Below, piece after piece: positions 25,791 through 34,833 of a stretch of DNA of 64,000 nucleotides. The DNA is from Allobosea lathyri. Lineage in GTDB: Bacteria; Pseudomonadota; Alphaproteobacteria; Rhizobiales; Beijerinckiaceae. Below the pieces are notes generated by a model, which had not been told where the DNA came from, ran no database searches, and worked only from the letters and a program-made list of their open reading frames with translations. The stretch covers positions 36,765 to 100,764 of the forward strand of contig NZ_FNUY01000014.1 of NCBI RefSeq assembly GCF_900108245.1, given 5' to 3'. Position 1 is the first letter of the stretch. Every line of letters begins with the position of its first letter. The translations under genes and the position numbers were made by a program.

Positions 25791-26215
25791 AAACACCTGC
25801 CGGCGCGGACGGCGCGTTCCTGGAGGCGCTGCACTCTATCCTGAGCGATGCCGGTCTCGTCCTGGGCGATGAAGCGATGTCGCCCTACTGCGTGGATTGG
25901 CGCGGCGAGTTCGGCGCGCCCGCCCTCGCAGTGGCTCGGCCGAAAACCGTCGATCAGGTCTCCGCCGTGGTGCGGCTCTGCGCCGAACGGGGTATCGCGA
26001 TCGTGCCGCAGGGCGGCAATACCAGCCTCGCCGGCGGCGCGGTGCCGATCACCGGACCGGCCCAGATCGTGATGAATTTATCGAGGATGAACGCGATCCG
26101 TTCTATCGATCCGGTCGGCATGACCTTGACGGTCGAAGCCGGCGCCGTGCTCGCGGGGTCCGCTGAGAGACGGACTTGGCCAGCAGAATTTCGATCAACA
26201 CCGCGCGCCGAGTGA
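25787..26215 (+). pseudogene. FAD-linked oxidase, truncated after about 125 family residues
   Basis: Only the start of a GlcD/FAD-binding type 4 oxidase remains: LSDAGLVLGDEAM, PKTVDQVSAVVRLCAERGIA and the FAD phosphate motif IVPQGGNTSLAGGAVP, breaking off after MTLTVEAGAVLAG near 26160. The remaining 17 residues up to the stop are foreign. Full-length enzymes are about 460-480 residues, so the FAD-binding domain is incomplete and the C-terminal substrate domain is missing. The ATGA overlap with the amidohydrolase shows it was the last gene of this catabolic operon before truncation. Confidence 0.85.
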
Positions 26216-26470
26216 TGTCGGGTTTGCGCATCGCCGAGCCCCAGCACGCAAACAGCATAATTCATGCGGTAAATTCGGTCCTGACCGCCAGTCGGCAGGT
26301 CAACATGTCCGGTGACCCAGACAAGGACTGGGGTCGCGATCCGCGCGGCCTTGCTCAACGGCCCCTGCTCCCGCCTGCGGGAAGTCGCCAACGATGCTCG
26401 TAACATCCGCCTGCTCGAACGTAGCAAGCTTCTCCGCGACACGCTCCAGCAGAATTGGCGGGACCGAGGC
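26166..26470 (+). pseudogene. Degenerate gene remnant with helix-turn-helix-like stretch
   Basis: Just after the truncation point the plus strand reads TDLASRISINTARRVMSGLR (26169-26228), which resembles a lambda-repressor-type helix-turn-helix, and another frame ends LLERSKLLRDTLQQNWRDRG with a stop near 26477. The two pieces are in different frames, so if they belonged to one gene it is frameshifted. The opposite strand also has open frames. I do not recognise the family. Confidence 0.3.
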
Positions 26471-26477
26471 CGCTAAT

Positions 26478-26819
26478 GCCGACGCGTTGAACATTACCCG
26501 CTTAGCCTTCGTCCAAGAGACCAAGCACGATCAATTCTGACCGCATTGCGGCGGCAGCAGATCAGCGCCGCTTCCCAGATTCCGCCTCGGCAACAAGATG
26601 TCTGTCGCATATCAGGGGAGAAGCGCCAACTCCGGCCGCGCGGCCAACCGTTGAACTAAACCGCCCGAGAGCCGACATTCCAGAGGTCGGGAATCGGGCC
26701 AGGAGCGGACTCTGGCTGATTGCCGAAAAGCAGACCTACGGAGCGCCGTGCATGACGGCCGGCGTCCCGTCCCTGGCGGGCTGGAATTTCCGCTTCCGGG
26801 TCTGGTCCTGCGGCCCCGC
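26478..26819. other. Gap between relic and autotransporter
   Basis: About 340 nt with no supported gene. Both strands carry open frames without family features. No T-rich terminator is visible after the autotransporter stop on the minus strand. Confidence 0.4.
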
Positions 26820-29753
26820 TTACCACCTGTATCGGATCGCGCCCTTGCCGCCGAGGCTCCTGCTGTTCTCGCCGAACTCGCTGTCGAAGGTGGCGGCGAT
26901 GGAGAGTCCGTTCCTGAGGTCGAGCTCGGCGGTGGCGCTGGTGCGCAGAGCGTTGCGGTCGAGCGCCGCGCCGCTGACCAGGAAGGTCGCGCCCGGCAGC
27001 GATTGGAAGCTGGCGATGGCCGTGGTGGCGGTGTCGAAGTTGTGGACCCAGGCGAGCGCGCCGCGCAGCGCCAACGGTAGCCCGACGAGGCTGAAGCTGG
27101 CATCCGCCCGCAGGCCGAGCTCGCTGCGTGTCGAGGTGACGTCGCGGGACGCGTAGGACAGCGCGAAGAGGCTGGTGCCGGCCGGCGCCGTCTCGGCATA
27201 GTTCGGCAGCGCGATCATGGTGAACTGCGCCGCGGCGTAAGGGGTCAGCGCCGTGGGGCCGAGCGCGAAGCGATGTCCGGTCTCGAGCCGGCCCGACCAG
27301 CTGTTGACGTCGAACTTGGCCTCGAGACGATCGCCGCCAACGCTGCGATCGGTAGTAACGTCCTGCCAGCCATAGGCCAGAGCAGCCGAGAGATAGCCCT
27401 GCCCGAAATGCTGGCGCAGGAAAAGGCCGGCCTGGAACAGGTCGGATTTGCCGGAGCCGAGCCCATAGGTGTTGAAGCTGGTGGCGCCGCCGGCCAGCGC
27501 GAAGCCGGCGATGGTCGAGGGCGTCAGCTTGTAGTCGGCGCCGACGGCGGCGCCATAGACGCGGTTGGTGTTGGCGGCGGTGCCGGCGCTGGCATCGGCG
27601 CCGGTGAACTGGGCGCCGCCGAAGCCGCTGCCCCAGACGCTCCAGCGCCAGGCATCGGGATCGGCGGTCAGCGCGAGCTTGCGCGTCGGCAGATCAACAT
27701 CCTTGCTTGAGGCAGCCTTGCCCGAGCCATAGGCGGCATAGGAGGCGAAGCTGCCGGGCGCGGGCGCGATCGAGACGCCGCGGCCTTCCGGCGACGCATC
27801 GACCAGCGTGCCCATGAACTGGGTCATGGCGCCATTCGTGGCAGTCTGCGTTCCGGTCGCCGGCTCGCCTGCCGCGTGCGTCAGGCCGGCAGGCGTCAGC
27901 CCGCCGAGTTCCAGCGGGATACTGCCGTTGCTGTCAAAATAGCTCGTGACTGCGTTGGCGACACCACTTTGGTTGGAAGTGAAGCTGGTGCCGGGAGGTG
28001 GCGCCATGGCCAACGTCAGATCGAGATAGACGTTACGAGAGCCATAGCTCAGGGCTGCCTTGAAGCCGGCGGGCAGGTTAGTGTCAGTCTCGCTGACGAA
28101 TTGGCCATAGATGCCGCCGCTCGACTGGAGGATGGTGTACTGCTTCGAGACATAGGTGCCGGGAGCGAAGCGCGCGCTGACCTTGCCGCCGTCGAGATGG
28201 GCCGAGCTGGAAACATTGACCCGGCTCGCGTCAGATGACGAGACTTCCACCGCATAGGTCGAGCGCAAGCCGAGCCTCAGGACCCCGTTGACGTTGAACG
28301 TGCCCATCGGGTTGCCGGGCGCGAGCGTGCCGCCGCTGATGATGGTCTGGCCGACTGAGCCGGTGCCTCCAAGCTCCCCGCCTGACACGATCACCGCATT
28401 GGCGAGCGAGCCGTTTACCTCCAGCCTGCCGCCGTAGACCCCCGTTCCGCCCGAGTAGGTGTTGGTGCCCGACAGCATCAGCGTGCCGCTGCCGGTCTTC
28501 ACCAGGTCGCCGGTGCCTGAGATGACGCCCGCGTAGCTGGTGTTGGTCGACTGGTCGACGGTCAGCCTGCCGTAGTTGCTCAGAGCAATAGTGCCGCCGG
28601 TGCCGGAGAGCGAGGAGGCTGTCAGGTCATGGCTGCCGAGATCGAGCGTACCGCCGTTCACCGTATAGGCCGTGGATTGGACGGGGGCGGCGGATCCGCT
28701 CCATCGCAACGTGCCGGCCTCGACCGTCGTGCCGCCGGTATAGGTGTTGGCGCCGGTCAGCGTGAGTACGGACGTACCGATCTTGGAGACGCTGGCTGAG
28801 CCCTTGATGACATTGGATAGGGTGACATCAGTGGGGCTGTCGAGGACAAGCGAGCCCGCGACCTCGATATCGCCTCTCAACGTCGTTGAGCTGTTCAGGG
28901 TCAGCGCGTTTGCGCCGCCGGTGAAGGTGATGGCGTTGGCGCGCACGGTGCCGGAACCATTGAGGCCGCCACTGACATTAGAATTGGAGCCAAGGATGAT
29001 GGACAGATTGCTGCCGATGATGGCGGCGCCGCCCACGCCGTGCGAGCCATTAGCCGTTCCCCCAAGGCCGCCAATCCCGCCATTGCCTCCGGTCACCTCG
29101 GCAGAGGAGCCAATGGAAATGGTTTTGGCGCCGGTGGATGTGAAGTAAAGCCCCACGCCGCCGCTGCCTCCAGCGCCGCCGTACCCATTCGTAGCCGAAC
29201 CTCCCGCACCGCCATCGCCGCCTTTGAGAGTGCCGGTGTTGGATTGGGTCCACGTTCCGCTGCCGGTGACGATTGCGGCCGTGCCGCCCGCGCCGCCGCC
29301 GCCACCGCCGTAGGCCCAGGGCGAAGCCTGACCTTGCCCGCCCTGGACGCCCCAGCTTGAGCTAGTCAGGCCCGGGCCAAGATACCCATGGGTGCCGCCG
29401 CGGCCACCAACGCCGCCGAAGGCAGAACTGCCGCCTGCGCCACCGGTCGTCAGGCCGGCCCCACCGCCACCGCCGCCCCCACCGTGGCCACTATTGCTAT
29501 CGCCGCCGGCTCCGCCGGCGCTGGTGAGAGAGTCCGTGCCGCCCGCACCACCGACGCCACCAGCGCCACCGTCGGCCCAGCCGGGCCCGGCCGCCAGCGT
29601 CAAGGCGAGAGAGGAGACCGCAATGAGAACGGTGGAGCGTGTCAAAGCGCAGAGAAGGGTCGACGGGCTCGGCGTCGGGACAGTCAGGTCGGCAAGCATA
29701 GAGATAGTCAGCCCCATAGTCCGTATTGATGCGGATGACCCAGAGTAAGCCAT
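26820..29753 (-). CDS. Autotransporter (type Va) with Gly-rich passenger
   Basis: A surface protein of up to 977 residues. An extended signal peptide (hydrophobic part TVLIAVSSLALTLAAG, cleavage near PGWA) is followed by a Gly/Ala-rich passenger (about 60-235, repeats such as GGAGGVGGAGG and a run of eight Gly), then beta-helix repeats of the autotransporter-associated (PATR) kind: LTLTGANTYTGGTTVEAGTL and LMLSGTNTYSGGTGVYGG. The last 270 residues form the beta-barrel (WSVWGSGFGGAQ ... SWSGRLETGHRFA) and end KGAIRYRW, with the terminal aromatic residue recognised by BamA. The passenger is presumably exposed at the surface and may mediate adhesion. ATGs at 29717 and 29699 are alternative starts. 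Confidence 0.9.
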   Translation of the reverse strand: MAYSGSSASIRTMGLTISMLADLTVPTPSPSTLLCALTRSTVLIAVSSLALTLAAGPGWADGGAGGVGGAGGTDSLTSAGGAGGDSNSGHGGGGGGGGAGLTTGGAGGSSAFGGVGGRGGTHGYLGPGLTSSSWGVQGGQGQASPWAYGGGGGGAGGTAAIVTGSGTWTQSNTGTLKGGDGGAGGSATNGYGGAGGSGGVGLYFTSTGAKTISIGSSAEVTGGNGGIGGLGGTANGSHGVGGAAIIGSNLSIILGSNSNVSGGLNGSGTVRANAITFTGGANALTLNSSTTLRGDIEVAGSLVLDSPTDVTLSNVIKGSASVSKIGTSVLTLTGANTYTGGTTVEAGTLRWSGSAAPVQSTAYTVNGGTLDLGSHDLTASSLSGTGGTIALSNYGRLTVDQSTNTSYAGVISGTGDLVKTGSGTLMLSGTNTYSGGTGVYGGRLEVNGSLANAVIVSGGELGGTGSVGQTIISGGTLAPGNPMGTFNVNGVLRLGLRSTYAVEVSSSDASRVNVSSSAHLDGGKVSARFAPGTYVSKQYTILQSSGGIYGQFVSETDTNLPAGFKAALSYGSRNVYLDLTLAMAPPPGTSFTSNQSGVANAVTSYFDSNGSIPLELGGLTPAGLTHAAGEPATGTQTATNGAMTQFMGTLVDASPEGRGVSIAPAPGSFASYAAYGSGKAASSKDVDLPTRKLALTADPDAWRWSVWGSGFGGAQFTGADASAGTAANTNRVYGAAVGADYKLTPSTIAGFALAGGATSFNTYGLGSGKSDLFQAGLFLRQHFGQGYLSAALAYGWQDVTTDRSVGGDRLEAKFDVNSWSGRLETGHRFALGPTALTPYAAAQFTMIALPNYAETAPAGTSLFALSYASRDVTSTRSELGLRADASFSLVGLPLALRGALAWVHNFDTATTAIASFQSLPGATFLVSGAALDRNALRTSATAELDLRNGLSIAATFDSEFGENSRSLGGKGAIRYRW

Positions 29754-29986
29754 CGCGGCTGACGATTCGGCAATAGAGTTGTCTGTTGACGGTGGGGCGA
29801 GGCTGTCAGCGAGAGGGTCCTGGAGACGAGCCCTATCGGGTGTCGGGCGGCCGTGACTGAGGTCCGCCCCCGTCGCAGGGCGTCTGGTTCGCTTGCTGCC
29901 CGGCTACAGCATCAAGTAGGCAGAAGCTTTCCTGGTCTATCCATCAGCACGGTACATGTAGCCCGTGATCAGAGCCTTCACGGATT
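29754..29986. other. Gap upstream of the autotransporter
   Basis: 233 nt. It should include the autotransporter promoter on the minus strand, but no clear -35/-10 pair or operator can be picked out. Confidence 0.35.
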
Positions 29987-31012
29987 TTGCCATCGCTCGC
30001 CTCCGCGCCGCCGGCTTGCGTCTGGAACAAGAGCAATGGCGGCATGGGCAGCTTCTACCGCTCGAAGCATGAGCTCGTCTTCGTCTTCAAGGTCGGGACA
30101 GCTCCGCACACCAACAGCTTCGGCCTGGGCGATACCGGTCGCTATCGCACCAATGTCTGGGACTATGCCGGCATCAGCAGCATTGGCAGTCAGCGCATGG
30201 ACGAACTCACCATGCACCCCACCGTCAAGCCGACTGCGCTGGTGGCGGATGCGATTAAGGACTGCTCGAAGCGCGGCGAGATCGTGCTCGATATCTTCGG
30301 CGGCTCTGGCACGACACTGCTCGCCTCCGAGACCTGCGGCCGCCAGGCACGCCTGCTCGAATACGACCCGGCCTATTGCGATACCATCATCGCACGCTGG
30401 GAGAAGCTGACCGGCAAGCATGCTGTCCTGGCCGGTACGAACGCGCGATTCGAGGATGTCGCTGAAGTCATGGCTGAGGCGGAGCGTAGAGGCGAACCGG
30501 TACCTCAGCCACTGCCCCATCCAGACGATGTCATTATCGAGCCTGGCAAGCGGGTGCGTTTTACGGGGCCGTCCAACCCGGAACAGGCAGCGGAATACGA
30601 GACGCGATGCCGTTTCCGCGACATTTTGATCATGCAACACGTGCTCGATGAAAAGCTTCTGGGCGAAGGGGCCTCGACAGGCGCAATGCTAGCCGCCTGG
30701 GTTCTCAATAATTGCCTGCCGCAGCGCATGCGATTGTGCGAGACGAATATACTCATGCGCGTATTGCGGCATCAGAGCACATCCAAGCGCGAGCTCTTGA
30801 AGCTGGTCCACCAGGCTTGGCGAGCCGTTGGCATTGACAAACCTCGCGGTTGGGTGTTTGCGCCCCAAACGGTCGTCCAAAAGCGCCTGTAATTCGCTGC
30901 GGATTTGATTGCCGGTTTTGCAAAAGGCCAACTTGATCCTGCCGCCATCGGGCGTGGGGAATTCAATGACGCAGCACTCGAACTTATGGAAAAGCACGGC
31001 ATCGCGGCATGA
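29987..31012 (+). pseudogene. DNA methylase C-terminal fragment fused to unrecognised tail, interrupted by an in-frame stop
   Basis: The frame from about 30025 encodes the C-terminal half of an N4/N6 (beta-class) DNA methyltransferase: VWNKSNGGMGSFYRSKHELV, MHPTVKPTALVADAI and the SAM-binding motif VLDIFGGSGTTLLA. In this class the catalytic DPPY motif lies upstream of the SAM motif; it and any ParB-like N-terminus are missing, so the enzyme is dead. The frame continues past residue 165 into a tail (LPHPDDVIIEPGKRVRF ... FRDILIMQHVLDE) resembling the end of DUF5681-type phage/plasmid proteins. It stops at TAA 30890-30892, yet the same frame reads on for 39 sensible codons to TGA 31010, ending ALELMEKHGIAA. 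This looks like a decayed prophage or plasmid module. Confidence 0.7.
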
Positions 31013-31101
31013 GGATTGAGACGTCAGCCGTACGTGCCGTCGTACGAACGACGCAATTGCAGGTGTGTGTCGTGGTCGTAAAGCAAGTTTGGTGACCAGC
31101 G

Positions 31102-31842
31102 ATGTCCGCTACTTTGATTGGCTCTCTTTTGGACGCCGCCTTGGACTATCCCAGGCGCCAAAGTCCCGCGAGCGCGCTTATCGACCTGAAGGCGATGGGC
31201 GAGCTCAACGCGGGGAAGGCAGTGTCCAAACAGGCCGCCGCTCAGATGTTACTGGTCAATCATCTGCGCCGGTTTCGCCAGCCGCCAGCGGATTTTACTT
31301 TCAGTGAAGATGATGATGCCGGGGACAAATATGAGATCGAGGACATTCCGACGTATCGAGAACTCGCGCGTTCGCTCATCCGATCAAAGCTCCCGGCGCC
31401 CCTGACGCAGTTTGCCGAGAGCGCAAAGCCGGATCTCGTCGTTGGAGACGAACAAAATCGCCCACAGGCGGTTTTTGAGATTGGCTACGGTTTTTCGCTG
31501 ACGTCGGCTGTTCCAGCCGTCGATCGGCTGCTGCACTTCGCTTGGTCAAGCCGCTCGATCAATCGTTGCGATCGGTCCATCGAGACCGTCGGTTATCTCT
31601 TTGTTCATGAGTTGAGCTTTGGCGAGACAATTCGCGACACTGAACGCTCGATCGTTGACTGGATCGGGGAAACCTATGGTCCATTCAAAGGCATCGAGCG
31701 GATCGGTCTGCCCATGATGCCCAGATTGACGAGAACCGCTCAACTCTCGGCGCATGGCTCGCGCCTGTCCGCGATCAATTCGTCACATCGGCCCACAAGC
31801 TATGTCGCGTTTTGCATTTCGCACGAGCAAATGGATGGCTGA
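31102..31842 (+). CDS. Hypothetical protein, possible nuclease-like core
   Basis: A 246-residue cytoplasmic protein I do not recognise. The central segment KPDLVVGDEQNRPQAVFEIG has the spacing of a PD-(D/E)xK nuclease core, with ExG where ExK would be expected, so activity is doubtful. The N-terminal 70 residues are helical (ALIDLKAMGELNAGKAVSKQ), the middle is acidic (EDDDAGDKYEIED). It begins 90 nt after the methylase remnant in the same orientation and may be the surviving neighbour of that module. No strong ribosome site precedes ATG 31102. Confidence 0.5.
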   Translation: MSATLIGSLLDAALDYPRRQSPASALIDLKAMGELNAGKAVSKQAAAQMLLVNHLRRFRQPPADFTFSEDDDAGDKYEIEDIPTYRELARSLIRSKLPAPLTQFAESAKPDLVVGDEQNRPQAVFEIGYGFSLTSAVPAVDRLLHFAWSSRSINRCDRSIETVGYLFVHELSFGETIRDTERSIVDWIGETYGPFKGIERIGLPMMPRLTRTAQLSAHGSRLSAINSSHRPTSYVAFCISHEQMDG

Positions 31843-31875
31843 TTCGCCGAACAGGGGCGGTTGCTTTGAAATCGG

Positions 31876-32271
31876 TTATGCTTGGGATTGCAAATGTAGG
31901 TTTTCGGAGAATTCGTCGTGCGCGCGGGAAAGCAACGGTTGATAATATTTCCGACCGGAACGACCACGGCAATTTTCTTGGATCGAATTGATGCCGGTCT
32001 TTGGTGGGACCAGCACTCCTTGGCAGCGCTCCAGCTCGGGAGCGACTCGCTGGTCGCGCATGTCGTTGCCTTTATTATCGTTCGGCCCAGGTTTCGCCTG
32101 ACAAGGAGCTGTAGAGCGGGGGGCAGGCCCACCTGTCGTCTGTGCCGCCACGGGGATCGTTGCAACCAGACTCAATATCAGCGCAGCCAAAACAGAAAAC
32201 CGATTGCAGAAGTAGGGTCGCGGGTGGCCTCTTGCGACCGAGACCGGTGAATTTGCCGAAACAAGCTGCAT
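31876..32271 (-). CDS. Small exported hypothetical protein
   Basis: A 131-residue frame with a clear signal peptide (about residues 24-44, FSVLAALILSLVATIPVAAQ), then a short polar region containing VAPELERCQGVLVPPKTG. That stretch resembles small rhizobial exported proteins with an LDRCxGVLKPP-type motif. The last 50 residues look unlike that family, so a frameshift near 32000 is possible. Nothing on the plus strand competes convincingly. Function unknown. Confidence 0.45.
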   Translation of the reverse strand: MQLVSANSPVSVARGHPRPYFCNRFSVLAALILSLVATIPVAAQTTGGPAPRSTAPCQAKPGPNDNKGNDMRDQRVAPELERCQGVLVPPKTGINSIQENCRGRSGRKYYQPLLSRAHDEFSENLHLQSQA

Positions 32272-32708
32272 CGCTTTCAGCCGCCAATCCGTGCCGGCCG
32301 AAGCCGTCTCTCTTTAAACCGCCCGCGGAGTTGAGGACGATTGTACTTCGCCGGTTCTGGACCGAAGTTGATCGGGGTCGGCAGATCGCCAGGATCAGCT
32401 GCGAATAAAATTGCCATCACAAGCCCAGCTGTGTCTTAAGCAGCCCGCATCAGAACTGCTCGATGTCCTAACTCGCCTTACGAGCCCGCAAGGCAAGCCG
32501 TGCTCCCTGGTGAACATAAGGCCGGGTCGATTGTTCCAGCCTGCTGACGGGCGGATAGGAGCAGGAGCGATATGCCCGTGGAACCCGATCGGCGTCGCCA
32601 CGTTCCATCGGCTTGCCCCTAAGGTCCCGCGCTTATCGAAAGCACGGCGGGGAACCTCGGCGACCAGACGAGCCAGCCTAATTCTTGCGATCAATGGAGA
32701 AGGTGACG
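32272..32708. other. Intergenic region before the thioredoxin-reductase-like gene
   Basis: 437 nt with no supported gene on either strand. A ribosome site GGAGAAGG at 32695-32702 belongs to the following gene. Confidence 0.4.
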
Positions 32709-33677
32709 ATGTCGGCTCCCTTCGATGCCCTTATTGTCGGCGGAGGGCCCGCCGGCCTTTCCGCGGCTCTGATGTTGGGCCGAGCGCGTCGGCGCGTCCT
32801 CCTTCTCGACTCCGGCGAACAGCGGAACCGCTCTTCCCACCGGATCGGTGGCTTCCTGACGCGAGACGGCTGCCCGCCGCGCGCCTTGCTGCGCGTTGCG
32901 AGACAGCAACTGCGCGCCTATCCGACACTGGAATTGCGTGATGCTGTCGAGATCGTGTCGGCAACACCCGGTACGCCCGGCTTTCAGCTTTGCAGCCGAA
33001 CAGGTGAAATCTTTCTCGGTCGAAAGCTTCTTATCGCGAGCGGCGTAACCGATTCTTTGCCTCCGATTCCCGATGCGGAACGCTTCTATGGATGTGGAGT
33101 GCTTCATTGCCCTTATTGCGACGCCTACGAGCAGCGCGACAAGGCCATCGCCGTCTATGGAAGTTCGAAGGAGGCGCTAGCGCTCGCCCTCGAGCTGACA
33201 GGGTGGACGTCTCGCCTCTGTCTCCTCAGCAACGGGGTGACTCAGCTTCGGCCCGCCCAACGGCGCCGGCTCGCCGCAAGCGGTATTGCCTTGCGAGAGG
33301 AACGCATCATCGCGTTGAAAGGCCGGGGCCGGCAGCTTGAACGTATCATATTCGCCGAAGGCGAAGAACTGGCCGTAGGTGCTCTCTTCTTCCATTCCGA
33401 GGGGCAAGCGCGCCTGGAACTCGCGCGCGGGCTGGGCCTCAACATCGATCATCGAAAACCGCTCAAGACGGCAGGTTATGGAAAAACGAAGGTGCCAGGC
33501 CTCTATGTCGCCGGCGACGCTTCCAACCATGTGCAGTTCGCGATCGTCGCCGCTGCCGAAGGGGCCTCCGCTGCCTTCGCGATCAACACAGAGCTGCTCA
33601 AGGAAGATATCGCAGGTTTACCGCGGCGCCGCCGAACAGCTCGGCCGGAAGCGCTTCCGGCTGGCAACACCCGATAG
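32709..33677 (+). CDS. Thioredoxin-reductase-like NAD(P)/FAD disulfide oxidoreductase
   Basis: A 322-residue flavoprotein. The N-terminal FAD motif is ALIVGGGPAGLSAAL, the redox-active disulfide is HCPYC in GVLHCPYCDAYE, and the C-terminal FAD motif is VPGLYVAGDASNHVQFAI. HCPYC is the form found in TrxB-like proteins of the gliotoxin-reductase/GliT-type branch, not the CATC of true thioredoxin reductase, and the NADPH segment (IAVYGSSKEALALAL) lacks a full GxGxxG. The real substrate may therefore be another dithiol. ATG 32709 is chosen because GGAGAAGG lies 6 nt upstream. Confidence 0.85.
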   Translation: MSAPFDALIVGGGPAGLSAALMLGRARRRVLLLDSGEQRNRSSHRIGGFLTRDGCPPRALLRVARQQLRAYPTLELRDAVEIVSATPGTPGFQLCSRTGEIFLGRKLLIASGVTDSLPPIPDAERFYGCGVLHCPYCDAYEQRDKAIAVYGSSKEALALALELTGWTSRLCLLSNGVTQLRPAQRRRLAASGIALREERIIALKGRGRQLERIIFAEGEELAVGALFFHSEGQARLELARGLGLNIDHRKPLKTAGYGKTKVPGLYVAGDASNHVQFAIVAAAEGASAAFAINTELLKEDIAGLPRRRRTARPEALPAGNTR

Positions 33678-33843
33678 CGCCAAATGCTGACGTTGACGGC
33701 CTGCCAGGAAGCGGGCATTCGAAATCGTAGGTGCTGCCGGGTTCGGCTTCGGCCCATTGCAGCCCACGGCGATTACGTCGACAGTGCTCCCTCCAAATTG
33801 GCCATCGGGGCAGGGCCTTCGAACGGAAGATGACTAGACAGTC

Positions 33844-34485
33844 ATGCATGAGCTTGCGGTCCTGATTTCGATCCTCGGCGTGTTCCTGCTCGGCGCGATC
33901 AGCCCGGGTCCAAGCTTCGTCGTGGTCTCACGCATTGCCATCTCACGATCGCGCACCGATGGTGTGATGGCCGCCATCGGCATGGGAATCGGCGGCTTCG
34001 TCTTCGCAACCATCGCGGTCGCGGGACTGACGGCGATGCTGCTGCAGGTCGAATGGCTCAACATGGTGCTCAGGCTGGCTGGCGGCGTCTATCTTCTGTG
34101 GCTCGGCATCAACATCTGGCGCGCTGCTCCCGAACCGTTGGAGGTCGCCGACACGGCAAGCGAGCGGCGGCAAAGCACGCTGTGGACCTCGTTGCTGCGG
34201 GCGCTCTTCGTCCAGCTCTCCAACCCCAAGACCGCAATCTTCTATGCGTCCATGTTCGCCGCGCTGTTGCCGTCCCCGACACCGTCCTGGATGTTTTTTG
34301 CTCTGCCGCCAATGCTCTTTCTGATCGAGTTCGGCTGGTACACGGTCGTGGCAGTCGGGTTCTCGTCCCGCACGCCACGTGCAGCCTATCTTCGCTACAA
34401 GGTCTGGATCGACCGAACCGCCGGAGCGGTGGTCGGAGCCCTGGGCGCCAAGCTAATGGTGGACAGCGCGCGCTCGTCTGCTTGA
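33844..34485 (+). CDS. LysE/RhtB-family amino-acid exporter
   Basis: A 213-residue inner-membrane protein with about six helices. The family signature SPGPSFVVVSRIAISRSRTD follows the first helix; GGVYLLWLGINIWRA and QLSNPKTAIFYASMFAALLP are the conserved middle segments. Members export amino acids or related metabolites with protons; the substrate is not predictable. It stands alone, with about 165 nt upstream and 350 nt downstream free of genes. Confidence 0.9.
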   Translation: MHELAVLISILGVFLLGAISPGPSFVVVSRIAISRSRTDGVMAAIGMGIGGFVFATIAVAGLTAMLLQVEWLNMVLRLAGGVYLLWLGINIWRAAPEPLEVADTASERRQSTLWTSLLRALFVQLSNPKTAIFYASMFAALLPSPTPSWMFFALPPMLFLIEFGWYTVVAVGFSSRTPRAAYLRYKVWIDRTAGAVVGALGAKLMVDSARSSA

Positions 34486-34833
34486 GCCTCAGTCGCGCGT
34501 CGGCTTTCGACCCAAGTTAGTTTGTGGAGCGATCGAGACGCTCGCGGCCGTCGTGCGCCACGAGCGGACATTGGCCTGCTGCCGGAAAGCGAACCTTCCA
34601 GCCAGCATGCTGCACGAAGCTTGCCATGCTTGTTGTGGACGCCGCCATCCGGTGTTTGGAGCCCTCGGCTCGCCTATCCCACGTGGCAACTTCGGTGAAC
34701 GATCTTGTAGCGGTCGAAGCTGTCCAAGGTTTGGAGAGTATATGCGCACCAAATTCCTCTCCAGCCTGTTCCATGTTTTGATTTGCAACAGCCCGAGAGA
34801 TGTCCTTGGCTGCGACCGTTAGGAGTGCGCAAT
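34486..34833. other. Intergenic region
   Basis: 348 nt between the exporter and the MFS gene. Overlapping frames on both strands have no family features. AGGAG at 34821-34825 is the ribosome site of the next gene. Confidence 0.4.

Noticed and set aside
28900..29600. Repeated GCC/CCG-rich units that could suggest a tandem repeat locus or CRISPR
   Set aside because: They encode the Gly-rich passenger of the autotransporter; units are irregular and there are no spacers.
30689..30997. Minus-strand 102-codon frame
   Set aside because: Looks protein-like but opposes the methylase-tail frame, which continues a recognised gene; no ribosome site.
29987..31842. Intact restriction-modification system
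   Set aside because: The methylase lacks its catalytic motif and the neighbour lacks an intact nuclease motif.
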